Origin: Anaerovoracaceae bacterium
GTDB lineage: Bacteria > Bacillota > Clostridia > Peptostreptococcales > Anaerovoracaceae
NCBI GenBank assembly: GCA_029983755.1
Contig: JASBYX010000013.1
Span: 1 to 36,131 of the forward strand
Reading direction: 5' to 3'
Length of the DNA stretch: 36,131 bases
The position numbers and the translations under genes were made by a program. Below the pieces are notes generated by a model. It did no database searches. It saw only the letters and a program-made list of their open reading frames with translations, and was not told the origin of the DNA. Of the stretch, positions 1 to 7,392 are shown piece by piece. The first letter of the stretch is position 1, and each line of letters starts with the position of its first letter.

Positions 1-15
1 GTGGCTCCTCCCACT

Positions 16-54
16 GCCGGGGTGGCCATTTCTGTTATCGGGGTGGCCATTACA
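16..54. mobile_element. Possible right terminus of an IS21-family element (edge of window)
   Basis: The first 54 bases carry repeats of about 20 bp that begin with GTGGC and have a shared core GGGTGGCCATT, at about 19-29 and 41-51. They are separated by TCTGTTATCG and the last copy ends in ACA. IS21-type insertion sequences carry multiple subterminal repeats of about this size and end in CA, and GGTGGCCATT-type repeats are familiar from such elements in Firmicutes. No transposase (IstA/IstB) lies inside the window, so the element, if real, is to the left. This is recognised from memory of repeat style only and is tentative. Confidence 0.35.
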
Positions 55-94
55 TGACTCGTTTACGGTAGGATGAAGTTCCCTAGATTGCCAA

Positions 95-502
95 TTAGTT
101 TGAGATGACATCGATATCTTCCCCCTTTTCTCCTACAACTTCAACCACCACCTGATTAGGCAAACATATGATTGCTTGAGATGTTCCGGAAATTGCCCCT
201 TGATGGACACAGTTTTGGTTGCGGCAATCAGAAAAAACCATTGAAACCTTTCCATCCTTTATGGTAACATTGTTTTGATGACCTTGAAATCTTACCTTGA
301 TTGTTTGATTCTTAGATAGGTCGTATGTACCGTATATCTCTCCACCGGCTTTGATAACCACCTTTTTACCGGGGTCTGATTCTCCTGCAATCAAAATGGT
401 TGCCGCAATTCCAAGAATTATTAAAAGCAAAAATAAAGCCAGATCGGCTTTCTTTAAAATCGAGGTATTTATGAAAAAATCTTTAATTCTTTTCCTGCTC
501 AT
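95..502 (-). CDS. NusG domain II-containing membrane-anchored protein
   Basis: This encodes a small protein of 135 residues. A membrane segment near residues 20-37 (ALFLLLIILGIAATILI) is followed by an extracytoplasmic beta-rich domain. The domain carries the signature of the NusG domain II family: a VVIKAGGEIYGTYDL strand, then a C-x-N-x-x-C-V-H-Q-G motif, an IICLPNQVVVE segment and an acidic tail. Proteins of this type often sit beside ApbE and electron-transport or transporter genes in Clostridia; their biochemical role is not established. The ORF is open further upstream to 622. The ATG at 502 (or 511) is preferred because it begins just before the membrane anchor, but no clear ribosome binding site precedes any candidate. 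The gene diverges from apbE and its 5' end overlaps the start of apbE by about 32 bp. Confidence 0.8.
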   Translation of the reverse strand: MSRKRIKDFFINTSILKKADLALFLLLIILGIAATILIAGESDPGKKVVIKAGGEIYGTYDLSKNQTIKVRFQGHQNNVTIKDGKVSMVFSDCRNQNCVHQGAISGTSQAIICLPNQVVVEVVGEKGEDIDVISN

Positions 503-1517
503 AATCACCATAATTATATCACAGACGGCATGCTCGGTAAAGCCCGGCTTGCAAGAGGAAAGAGATCCTGATCCCGTTGCAAAGGAGGGATTTTTCTTCG
601 ATACTGTTTGCACAATTTCCATCTATGATATGAGGGATATGAGTAAGGCAAATGCCGGAAAAGCCATAGATTCAGCTTTTAAGGAAGCAGAAAAATACGA
701 GAGAATTTTTTCAAAGCAGATAGAAGGTACTGAGCTGTGGAAGCTGAACCATGAGGGAAGCAAAGAGGTATCAAGGGAACTCTTTAAAAATATAGAGACG
801 GGCATTAAGTTCGGAGATATATCAGGCGGAAAGTTTGACATAACTATGGGGGGAGTCTTGGATCTGTGGGATTTTCACAATTCTGAATCACCATATCTGC
901 CATCCCAAAGGGACATAGAGAAGGAACTTCAGACAGTTGGATATAAGGGGATAACCATAGAGAAAAATGATGACGGTACCGGAACTGTCACCCTTGGAAA
1001 AGATGGACAAGAAATTGACCTTGGCGGCATAGCTAAGGGCTATATTTGCGATAGAATTTCACAGTACCTCAAGGATGAGGGGGTTAAGTCAGCTATTGTA
1101 AATCTTGGTGGTAATATTACAGTCATCGGTGGAAAAACCAAGGATAAGCCATTTAAGGTGGGGGTCGAAAAGCCTTATTCAGAGAGAAAAGAAATCATCG
1201 GGACAATAGATATGAGAGATCAAACTATTGTAACTTCCGGTATATATGAGAGATATGTAGAAGTGGATGGTAAGAAGTATCATCACATCTTGGATCCGGC
1301 AACAGGCTGGCCTATAGACACGGACGTCAGCAGCGTGACTATTTTGTCGAAGCTTGGAAATTCAATGGATTGTGATGCCATGTCCACTACTACACTTCTG
1401 CTTGGGTCGAAAAAAGGTCTTGAACTCGTTGAAAAGACACCGAATATGGAGGCACTATTTCAGCTTAAGGACGGCAGCAAGATAACAACTTCCGGCTTTA
1501 AATATGAGGAAAGATAA
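471..1517 (+). CDS. apbE: FAD:protein FMN transferase (ApbE), lipoprotein
   Basis: ApbE transfers FMN from FAD to a threonine of target proteins such as the NqrC/RnfG subunits, outside the cytoplasmic membrane. The 348-residue product starts at the ATG at 471, which has a GAGGT ribosome binding site 5 bases upstream; the reading frame is open further 5' to 351. The N terminus is a lipoprotein signal: Lys-Lys, a hydrophobic stretch, then a Cys in an S-Q-T-A-C box, an imperfect lipobox at position -3. Family motifs are visible: DLGGIAKGY, NLGGN, HHILDPATGWP and DAMSTT, the last two contributing to the Mg/FAD site. It diverges from the NusG-II gene with 5' overlap. The flavinylated substrate (for example Rnf) is not in the window. 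Confidence 0.95.
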   Translation: MKKSLILFLLIITIIISQTACSVKPGLQEERDPDPVAKEGFFFDTVCTISIYDMRDMSKANAGKAIDSAFKEAEKYERIFSKQIEGTELWKLNHEGSKEVSRELFKNIETGIKFGDISGGKFDITMGGVLDLWDFHNSESPYLPSQRDIEKELQTVGYKGITIEKNDDGTGTVTLGKDGQEIDLGGIAKGYICDRISQYLKDEGVKSAIVNLGGNITVIGGKTKDKPFKVGVEKPYSERKEIIGTIDMRDQTIVTSGIYERYVEVDGKKYHHILDPATGWPIDTDVSSVTILSKLGNSMDCDAMSTTTLLLGSKKGLELVEKTPNMEALFQLKDGSKITTSGFKYEER

Positions 1518-1569
1518 GGAAATTTTGATTTTTAATCACAATGGCTATTGTAAAATCATGTTAATGGTA

Positions 1570-1598
1570 TGGAAATGAAGCCGGGAAAGTGATAAAAT
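1570..1598 (+). promoter_or_regulatory. Putative sigma-A promoter for pta
   Basis: A TGGAAA -35-like hexamer (1570-1575), a 17-bp spacer and TAAAAT (1593-1598), with a TG one base before it (extended -10), lie 37 bp upstream of the pta start. The -35 is only partly consensus. Confidence 0.45.
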
Positions 1599-1634
1599 AT
1601 TTTTGTTCAATCAAGAGAAGTGGAGGAGATTAAA

Positions 1635-2606
1635 ATGGACTTAATCAAGGAAATTACTGAGAAACTCAAAGGGAAGAATGCGAGAATCGTTTTTCCTGAG
1701 GGAGAGGACAAGAGAATCTTGGGAGCTTGTGCCAGACTTTCTGAGGAAGGCATCATAACTCCTGTTGTTCTTGGAAAGAGAAGCGAAGTTGAAGCTACAG
1801 CGAAGGAAATCGGCGTAGATTTATCCAAGCTGGAGTTTGTAGATATTGAAACTTCCGACAAGTTCGACGAGCTTGTGGAGGCATTTGTTGAGAGGAGAAA
1901 GGGAAAGGCAACCCTTGAGGATGCTCAGAAGATTTTGAAAACTCCTAACTACTTCGGTACTATGATGGTTTTCAAAGGGTATGCTGACGGACTTGTTTCC
2001 GGTGCTGTTGGAACTACCGCAGATACTGTTAGACCGGCACTTCAGATTATCAAGACTGTTCCCGGCATGTCTAAGACGAGTGGAGCTTTCTTCATGGTTA
2101 GAGGGGATGAGATGTATCTCATGGCTGACTGTGCTATAAACATCGATCCGAATGCAGATGATCTTGCTGAAATTGCTGTTGCCTCTGACAAGACTGCAAG
2201 ACAGTTTGGAATGGATCCAAAGATTGCAATGCTTTCCTTCTCAACTAAGGGAAGCGCAAGTCATGAGCTTGTTGATAAGGTTGCCCAGGCTACAGAAAAG
2301 GCTCACGAAATGAATCCTGATATGGAGCTTGATGGAGAGTTGCAGTTCGATGCTGCCTTTGTTCCTTCTGTTGGAGAGAAAAAGGCTCCGGGTTCTAAGG
2401 TTGCAGGACATGCAAATGTGTTCGTATTCCCATCACTTGAGGCCGGAAACATAGGCTACAAGATCGGTCAGAGATTCGGTGGTTTTGATGCCATAGGTCC
2501 TGTGCTACAGGGTCTTAACAGCCCGGTTAATGACCTGTCAAGAGGTTGCAACGAGGACGAAGTTGTTTCCCTTGCAAAGGTTACTGCGGCTCAGGCTAAA
2601 CTATAA
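1635..2606 (+). CDS. pta: Phosphate acetyltransferase
   Basis: Pta converts acetyl-CoA and phosphate to acetyl phosphate and CoA, the first step of the Pta-AckA acetate/ATP pathway in fermenters. The 323-residue product matches the usual single-domain length of about 325-330. Characteristic stretches are IVFPEGEDKRIL at the N terminus, SGAVGTTADTVRPALQII, the central GAFFMV segment, DCAINIDP, MLSFSTKGSA, DGELQFDAAFVP and the FPSLEAGNIGYKI motif. The ATG at 1635 is chosen because GGAGGAG lies 6 bases upstream; an in-frame GTG at 1620 overlaps that site and is unlikely. Acetate kinase does not follow; the gene ends in a terminator and appears monocistronic. Confidence 0.97.
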   Translation: MDLIKEITEKLKGKNARIVFPEGEDKRILGACARLSEEGIITPVVLGKRSEVEATAKEIGVDLSKLEFVDIETSDKFDELVEAFVERRKGKATLEDAQKILKTPNYFGTMMVFKGYADGLVSGAVGTTADTVRPALQIIKTVPGMSKTSGAFFMVRGDEMYLMADCAINIDPNADDLAEIAVASDKTARQFGMDPKIAMLSFSTKGSASHELVDKVAQATEKAHEMNPDMELDGELQFDAAFVPSVGEKKAPGSKVAGHANVFVFPSLEAGNIGYKIGQRFGGFDAIGPVLQGLNSPVNDLSRGCNEDEVVSLAKVTAAQAKL

Positions 2607-2621
2607 ACTGTTAGATTATTC

Positions 2622-2647
2622 AGCGGGCGGCTTTGCCGCTCGTTTTT
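2622..2647 (+). terminator. Rho-independent terminator of pta
   Basis: A GC-rich stem CGGGCGGC / GCCGCTCG (one G-T wobble) with a TTT loop is followed directly by TTTTT, 15 bases after the pta stop codon. Confidence 0.85.
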
Positions 2648-2746
2648 GCTAGGCATAATTTTTCGCAAGAATGTTTCTATTTTTACTGATTATTTCTGTC
2701 GGGTTACCGGTTTAATTAAATGTGAAAATTTAAAGGATGGTGCACC

Positions 2747-4213
2747 ATGAAGCCATTTACAATTGAGCTTAAGCGTGGAGATAGGAGAGACCCACTTTAC
2801 CTACAGCTTTACGAGTATATAAGATCTGAAATCGTATCAGGAAGCCTCCCAAAAGGCACGAAGTTACCTGCACTTCGGAGAATTGCAAGGGATCAGAACC
2901 TGAGCATTACAACTGTGGAGCAAGCTTATAATCAGCTTGCCGTTGAGGGATATGTGGACAGCAAGCCACAGTCCGGGTTTTATGTTGCGGAGATTCCGGG
3001 GCCGGCAATGGTGGGCACTCAGCCTGATCTTTACGGCAAATATGGTGGCGAAGGCGAAGGCGCCGAATCTTCAAAGCACAGGGTGGATTTCCTAAGAGTG
3101 ATTTCATCAAAGACACTGTCCGATTACACAAGCCTTGAGAGCAAGTATATTACAGATGCGGCCGCTTTTGACTTCAAGAAATGGCGAAAGGTCATGATGA
3201 GGGTTTTTGACCAGCATACAGACCTTTTGATGCAAGAAGGGGATCCCCAAGGGGAACCTGCCCTGCGTTATGAGATCAGCAAATATGTTCTCAACTCCAG
3301 GGGGGTGAGATGTCATCCTGACCAAATAATAATCGGCGCCGGCACGCAGCAGTTAACTGCTCACATCGGCCGTCTCCTCAGGCTTTTGGGCATACACCTA
3401 GTCTGCACAGAGGATCCCGGTTATCTTCCCGTTAACACAATCTTTCAGGATCAAGGCTACATACTCAACAAAATACCTGTCTCTTCCCAGGGTATTTCTA
3501 TAGGCGAGCTTCCCGATACAAAGTCGGCAGTTTACGTTTGTCCAAACAACCAGTTTCCAACAGGCGCAGTGATGCCGATAGGAAATAGATACTCTATACT
3601 TGAATGGGCGGCAAAGACAGAAAGCCTCATCATCGAAGACGATTACGACAGCGAACTCAGGTATTTTGGGAGACCTATATCATCACTTCAAGGACTTGAA
3701 CCGGATGGTGAAAAATCCCACGTGCTTTACTTAGGCAGCTTCTCTGCTACACTTTTTCCGTCAGTTAAGATAAGCTATATGGTGTTACCGAAACAGATCA
3801 TGAAGTTTATGGGGACACTTCTTGAAGGATACAATCAAACCTGCTCCAAGACCGAGCAGCTTGCCCTTGCATATTTCATGGAGGAGGGGCATTACTATAC
3901 TAATATTAAGAAGTTGAGAAACCTGTGTGGAAGGAAACTGGCTGCTTGCCTCAGAGTGGTGGACTCATATCCTATGGAAGAGATTACTGCAGACAGAACG
4001 GAATCGGGGCTGAACCTGATTTTGAGGGTTTCCACGGAAAAGTCAGCGGAGGAGATGAGTAAAATCGCAGAAGATATGGGGATAATGGTTGTAGCCTCAA
4101 AGGATGTACCGGAAGAACGGGGTATGAAAGCTGTGATTTTTTACTATTCCAGATTGCCTGAGGGCTGTATAGAATCTTTGACAAAAAAGATGATTGAAGG
4201 GTGGTTGCATTAA
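2747..4213 (+). CDS. MocR/GabR-type GntR regulator with aminotransferase-like domain lacking the PLP lysine
   Basis: MocR-family proteins join an N-terminal GntR winged helix to a fold-type I aminotransferase domain used as an effector sensor. Here residues about 14-80 form the winged helix (DPLYLQLYEYIRSEI, LPALRRIA, STTVEQAYNQL, GYV..KPQSGFYV). The C-terminal domain keeps PNNQFPTGAVMP, the IEDDYDSELRY block and SYMVLP. At the position of the Schiff-base lysine in the usual motif (G-T-F-S-K-x-L-x-P-S) this protein reads G-S-F-S-A-T-L-F-P-S, with Ala334 (codon GCT at 3746). Covalent PLP binding in the normal way is therefore not expected. The start has an AAGGATGG site just upstream. The likely target is its own promoter or the adjacent nitroreductase; this is inference. 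Length (488) is normal, so it is not a decayed gene. Confidence 0.9.
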   Translation: MKPFTIELKRGDRRDPLYLQLYEYIRSEIVSGSLPKGTKLPALRRIARDQNLSITTVEQAYNQLAVEGYVDSKPQSGFYVAEIPGPAMVGTQPDLYGKYGGEGEGAESSKHRVDFLRVISSKTLSDYTSLESKYITDAAAFDFKKWRKVMMRVFDQHTDLLMQEGDPQGEPALRYEISKYVLNSRGVRCHPDQIIIGAGTQQLTAHIGRLLRLLGIHLVCTEDPGYLPVNTIFQDQGYILNKIPVSSQGISIGELPDTKSAVYVCPNNQFPTGAVMPIGNRYSILEWAAKTESLIIEDDYDSELRYFGRPISSLQGLEPDGEKSHVLYLGSFSATLFPSVKISYMVLPKQIMKFMGTLLEGYNQTCSKTEQLALAYFMEEGHYYTNIKKLRNLCGRKLAACLRVVDSYPMEEITADRTESGLNLILRVSTEKSAEEMSKIAEDMGIMVVASKDVPEERGMKAVIFYYSRLPEGCIESLTKKMIEGWLH

Positions 4214-4244
4214 GGATATAATTAGCTAAAAGAAATAAAGCTTA

Positions 4245-4272
4245 GTTAGCCGTTAGCTGTTAGCCGTTAGCC
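4245..4272. repeat. Four tandem 7-bp repeats GTTAGC(C/T)
   Basis: The units GTTAGCC, GTTAGCT, GTTAGCC and GTTAGCC follow one another without spacing between the MocR-type gene and the nitroreductase. They form a 28-bp array about 70 bp upstream of the nitroreductase start. The role is unknown; options are regulator binding or simple slippage. Confidence 0.8.
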
Positions 4273-4342
4273 GATGGACTTGGGAGCAAAAAAGCCGACT
4301 TAATCGGATGTGTGTTGGTTTTATTTTCTAGGAGGATTTATT

Positions 4343-5059
4343 ATGGAACTGATGAAGGTTATTGAAACAAGACAGAGCATTCGTAAGTTCAAGGAGGAAG
4401 ATGTACCTGTTGCTGATCTTATGGAGATGGCAAAGGCGGCAGGAAAGGCTCCTTCCGGTAAGAATGTTCAAAATTGGCATTTTGTGATCATAAAGAATAA
4501 AGATGTAATGGGGAAGATTGCGGAGGCAATCACAGAAAGAAATGCAGCGATTGTTGAAGAAATGAAGAAGGTCGATGAGGGTAAGGCTTTGAGATTTGAG
4601 AAGTTCTGTAAGAATTTTACCGTATTTTTCCTTAAGGCGCCTGCCCTTGTGGTGGTTTTGACCAGGGAGTATCTGCCGTCGGGATATCCGGAAGTTACCC
4701 TTGTAGCAGACGCTAAGAGGGAGGGCACCCCTGTGGATCTTGAAAAAATAGGGGATGTGGATACACTTCTTCACAGCCTGAAATATGAGAAGAATCCCGG
4801 GATGCAAAGCCTTGGTGCTGCCATTGAAAACTTCACTCTAAGGGCTATCGACCTAGGATACGGCTCGTGCTGGCTGACCTCTGCAAACTACGCCTCTAAA
4901 GAGATAGAGAATATCCTCAAGGAGGAGACTTCCATAGATCAAAACCTGTTTGAGGAAGGCTTCTTCATGGGTGCAATGCTGACTGTCGGTGTACCCGGAG
5001 AGGTGAACAAAAGTCCTGCAAAGAAGGATGTAGAGGACTTTACCACAGTATTTGAGTAA
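4343..5059 (+). CDS. Nitroreductase family protein (FMN-dependent)
   Basis: This is a 238-residue flavoprotein of the nitroreductase family. The N terminus MELMKVIETRQSIRKFKEEDV carries the Arg-Ser-x-Arg FMN-phosphate motif, followed by APSGKNVQNWHFVII, and the C-terminal half has a GYGSCWLT segment and a GVPGE motif. These enzymes reduce nitro groups, quinones or other electrophiles with NAD(P)H; the substrate cannot be told from the sequence. The ATG at 4343 is chosen for the AGGAGG site 6 bases upstream rather than the earlier in-frame ATG at 4310. It lies downstream of the MocR-type regulator, separated by 129 bp with the heptamer repeats, and may be its target. Confidence 0.9.
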   Translation: MELMKVIETRQSIRKFKEEDVPVADLMEMAKAAGKAPSGKNVQNWHFVIIKNKDVMGKIAEAITERNAAIVEEMKKVDEGKALRFEKFCKNFTVFFLKAPALVVVLTREYLPSGYPEVTLVADAKREGTPVDLEKIGDVDTLLHSLKYEKNPGMQSLGAAIENFTLRAIDLGYGSCWLTSANYASKEIENILKEETSIDQNLFEEGFFMGAMLTVGVPGEVNKSPAKKDVEDFTTVFE

Positions 5060-5099
5060 AAGTTTCATGGGCAAATCGCCCAAAGACAGGAAACAGAAA

Positions 5100-5137
5100 G
5101 GGCAGCTCCCGGATTGTGGTGGCTGCCCGTAATTATT
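5100..5137. terminator. Putative hairpin terminator between convergent genes
   Basis: An inverted repeat GGGCAGC (5100-5106) / GCTGCCC (5122-5128) encloses a 15-base loop. The following plus-strand sequence is T-rich (TAATTATTTTG); on the minus strand the stem is followed by TTTCTGTTT. It sits between the nitroreductase and the patatin-like gene and could serve both strands. Confidence 0.5.
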
Positions 5138-5197
5138 TTGTTAGCAAATTACAACCAATTTGCGCTTAACATCATTTGATACAACGCCCTTCGACCT

Positions 5198-5223
5198 AAA
5201 GCTATCTGGTTTAGCTTTTTTTC
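5198..5223 (+). terminator. Second hairpin with T-tract overlapping the patatin-gene 3' end
   Basis: The plus strand reads AAAGCTA, a 7-base loop, then TAGCTTT running into a seven-T tract. The hairpin overlaps the stop codon of the minus-strand patatin-like gene and would stop plus-strand transcripts coming from the nitroreductase. Confidence 0.45.
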
Positions 5224-6500
5224 TTGTGAAAAAAGGTCTTGACTTTGTGCACAAAATATCTGCCTGTTATATAGTCCAACAATGCAGGTGGCTTGAAGTT
5301 GTTAAGGGCTTTCTTGTAGAAGAAGGTAGCTGTGCGAGTTAAGAAACCTCGCCTCTTGTGGAGTCTATAAAGATTGTTGTCCACTATGAATCTTGCAGCC
5401 GCAAGGGTTTCGTCAAAAATTGATGATAGTAATGTGCTGTTCAAAACGCTTTCCTTGCCTTCTCTCATCATCTTTGCTGCCATTGCCAGAACGATGGATC
5501 CGTAGCCGCCATCTTCACCCACATCGTCTAAGGACTGGGAGGAGAATACAGCAGAAAGGGTATCAAGTGCTTCGTGCTCATTGTACTCCCCGGAGTTTTC
5601 GAAATCCTTAATCGAAGATTTCAGGTAGCGCATGAAATTCCTTTGATTGTAAACTACAGCAGGGTTCAGATTGAAGAATCTTCCGCAGCAGTCAGCAGCG
5701 AATAGGGTATCCTTGTTCTTGAATGTGTTTTTCTCAAAGCAGAAATATTCTCCGTCGTATTTGCCTAAAGCCTTATATGCATCCAGAAAACCCATTCTCA
5801 GCATTGACCGCTGCCTATCTGAATTAAAATCCAGCGGGAATCCCAGTTCCCACTTTGAGGAGATTATCAGGATTTCCTTTTTCTTTTTCTTATCAGTTTT
5901 TCTCTCGATGCCGTTTCGGAGAAGGTCAACGGCATACACCTTAGTAGCTCCGTGTTTAAGTGCCATATCCACAGGCATTACATCTATGTAGGCGCCATCT
6001 ATGAATTTCTTGCCATCGATCTCGTGGTACTTGATCATTGGGAAGGCGGATGCACTTGCTAGTATGTAATCCTGCATCTTTCCCTTCGGGACATCATTTT
6101 TCCAAAGATAGTGCCCCTTAATTCTAGGGATTTCCACAGTTACAAGACCGAAATCCACATTGGACTCCCTGATTTTTCTTTCGTCTATGTACCTCTTGAT
6201 TCCGTCCTTGAGCCCCTTTGGGTCTGCGCCGTTTCTGAATATGAAGGCCTTTACATAATCCCAAATGGTTGCATCTCTTTCAATTTCAAAGAGCTCATCC
6301 GTTTCAAGCTCGGCAAACATATCCACAGCTATCTTCAGATCGTTTTGACAATACAGAGCACCAACAAGGGATCCGGAAGATGATCCACAGACCATATCAG
6401 CCTTAATTCCCATTTTGTTTAAAGCGATGAGAGCCCCACATTCATAAGCCCCCTTAGAACCTCCGCCTGCAAGTACGAAGGCTATTTTTTCCCTTCTCAC
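5211..6500 (-). CDS. Patatin-like phospholipase family protein
   Basis: This is a predicted serine lipid acyl hydrolase with a Ser-Asp dyad. Near the N terminus is the oxyanion loop AGGGSKGAYECG, followed by the GxSxG elbow G-S-S-S-G, and then the D-G-A motif of the catalytic aspartate in KKFIDGAYIDVMPV. The patatin domain takes about the first 200 residues; the C-terminal 220 residues have no domain I can name. The frame opens with an ATG at 6515, but GGAGGA at 6514-6509 is placed 7 bases before a GTG at 6500, so GTG is the better start (429 residues). The gene shares a symmetric promoter region with the divergent sirtuin gene. The substrate is unknown; no signal peptide is seen, so it is probably cytoplasmic. 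Confidence 0.9.
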   Translation of the reverse strand: MRREKIAFVLAGGGSKGAYECGALIALNKMGIKADMVCGSSSGSLVGALYCQNDLKIAVDMFAELETDELFEIERDATIWDYVKAFIFRNGADPKGLKDGIKRYIDERKIRESNVDFGLVTVEIPRIKGHYLWKNDVPKGKMQDYILASASAFPMIKYHEIDGKKFIDGAYIDVMPVDMALKHGATKVYAVDLLRNGIERKTDKKKKKEILIISSKWELGFPLDFNSDRQRSMLRMGFLDAYKALGKYDGEYFCFEKNTFKNKDTLFAADCCGRFFNLNPAVVYNQRNFMRYLKSSIKDFENSGEYNEHEALDTLSAVFSSQSLDDVGEDGGYGSIVLAMAAKMMREGKESVLNSTLLSSIFDETLAAARFIVDNNLYRLHKRRGFLTRTATFFYKKALNNFKPPALLDYITGRYFVHKVKTFFHKKKS

Positions 6501-6501
6501 G

Positions 6502-6530
6502 TTAACATCCTCCATCAGTTATGATATACT
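6502..6530 (+). promoter_or_regulatory. Predicted promoter of the sirtuin operon
   Basis: TTAACA (6502-6507), a 17-bp spacer and TATACT (6525-6530), with an extended TG just before the -10, point toward the sirtuin gene. The -35 lies against the GTG start of the divergent patatin-like gene. Confidence 0.65.
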
Positions 6531-6534
6531 GTAT

Positions 6535-6563
6535 ATTATAGCAGAAAAGAAAGGAGATGTTAA
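6535..6563 (-). promoter_or_regulatory. Predicted promoter of the patatin-like gene
   Basis: On the minus strand TTAACA (6563-6558), a 17-bp spacer and TATAAT (6540-6535), preceded by TGC (extended -10), form a near-consensus sigma-A promoter. It mirrors the plus-strand promoter about a centre between 6532 and 6533. Confidence 0.75.
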
Positions 6564-6567
6564 TATT

Positions 6568-7392
6568 ATGGATGAGAGACTAAAGAAAATTATAGAGGAA
6601 AGTTCCAGGATAGTTTTCTTCGGAGGTGCAGGAGTTTCAACGGAGAGTGGAATCCCGGACTTTCGGTCGGAGTCAGGACTTTATCATGCGCAGAAAGTGT
6701 ATGGTTATCCACCTGAATCATTGATAAGTCACAGCTTCTATAAACGACATCCCAATCTTTTCTTCAAATATTACAAGGAAAATTTAGTGTGGAAGGATGC
6801 GGAGCCTAATGATGCTCACAAAGCCTTAGCAAGACTTGAGGAAATGGGAAAGCTTAAGGCAGTGGTGACCCAGAATATCGATGGACTTCACCAGAAGGCC
6901 GGCAGTAAGAAGGTCTACGAACTCCACGGCAGCGTGCTTAGGAATTACTGTGAGAACTGTGGAGCAAGCTATGATGTGGATTACATCATGGATGAAAGAA
7001 ATTGCAGAGGAAATGAAAACCTTGGAAATGCAAAATCCGGAAATACGAAACCCGGAGATGCTGCAAGGGACGCTGCCGGAGATGCTGCAGGGGATGTTCG
7101 GGGAAGCTATATTCCGGTATGTAAAAAGTGCGGCGGCACGGTGAAGCCGGATGTTGTTCTCTATGAGGAACCCCTTGATGAGGGCATGATTTACGGAGCA
7201 GTGGACGCAATATCAAAGGCTGATACATTGATAGTCGGAGGAACGAGTTTAGTAGTTTACCCTGCAGCGGGCTTAATAAATTATTTTAGGGGTAAAAACT
7301 TAGTGTTGATAAATAAATCCAAGACGGGTTATGATGGTAGAGCAACTCTGGCCATACATGATTCTATAGGAAAGGTAATGAGAATTGATTAA
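6568..7392 (+). CDS. cobB: Sir2-family NAD-dependent protein deacylase (sirtuin)
   Basis: Sirtuins remove acyl groups from lysines using NAD. The 274-residue product shows GAGVSTESGIPDFR (residues 20-33), TQNIDGLH (101-108), the catalytic His120 in ELHGS, and zinc Cys pairs C128-x2-C131 and C185-x2-C188. The GGTSLVVYPA block and a LINKS segment complete the NAD site. The two Cys pairs are 53 residues apart, against about 15-25 in typical bacterial sirtuins. The extra stretch (about 145-178) is a degenerate pentapeptide repeat (GNENL, GNAKS, GNTKP, GDAAR and so on). The start has AAGGAG 11 bases upstream. The end overlaps surE by 8 bp, so the two are translationally linked. Confidence 0.95.
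   Translation: MDERLKKIIEESSRIVFFGGAGVSTESGIPDFRSESGLYHAQKVYGYPPESLISHSFYKRHPNLFFKYYKENLVWKDAEPNDAHKALARLEEMGKLKAVVTQNIDGLHQKAGSKKVYELHGSVLRNYCENCGASYDVDYIMDERNCRGNENLGNAKSGNTKPGDAARDAAGDAAGDVRGSYIPVCKKCGGTVKPDVVLYEEPLDEGMIYGAVDAISKADTLIVGGTSLVVYPAAGLINYFRGKNLVLINKSKTGYDGRATLAIHDSIGKVMRID
7009..7103. repeat. Degenerate 15-bp tandem repeat inside the sirtuin zinc module
   Basis: Successive units begin GGAAAT or GGAGAT and encode G-N/D-x-x-x pentapeptides (four in register from 7009 to 7068, then GDAA/GDVR variants). The reading frame is kept, and the insert sits between the two zinc-binding CxxC pairs. Confidence 0.75.

Noticed and set aside
1521..1557. Terminator after apbE
   Set aside because: ACAAT/ATTGT and GATTTT/AAAATC can pair, but the stem is AT-only and has no T-tract, so I do not call it a terminator.
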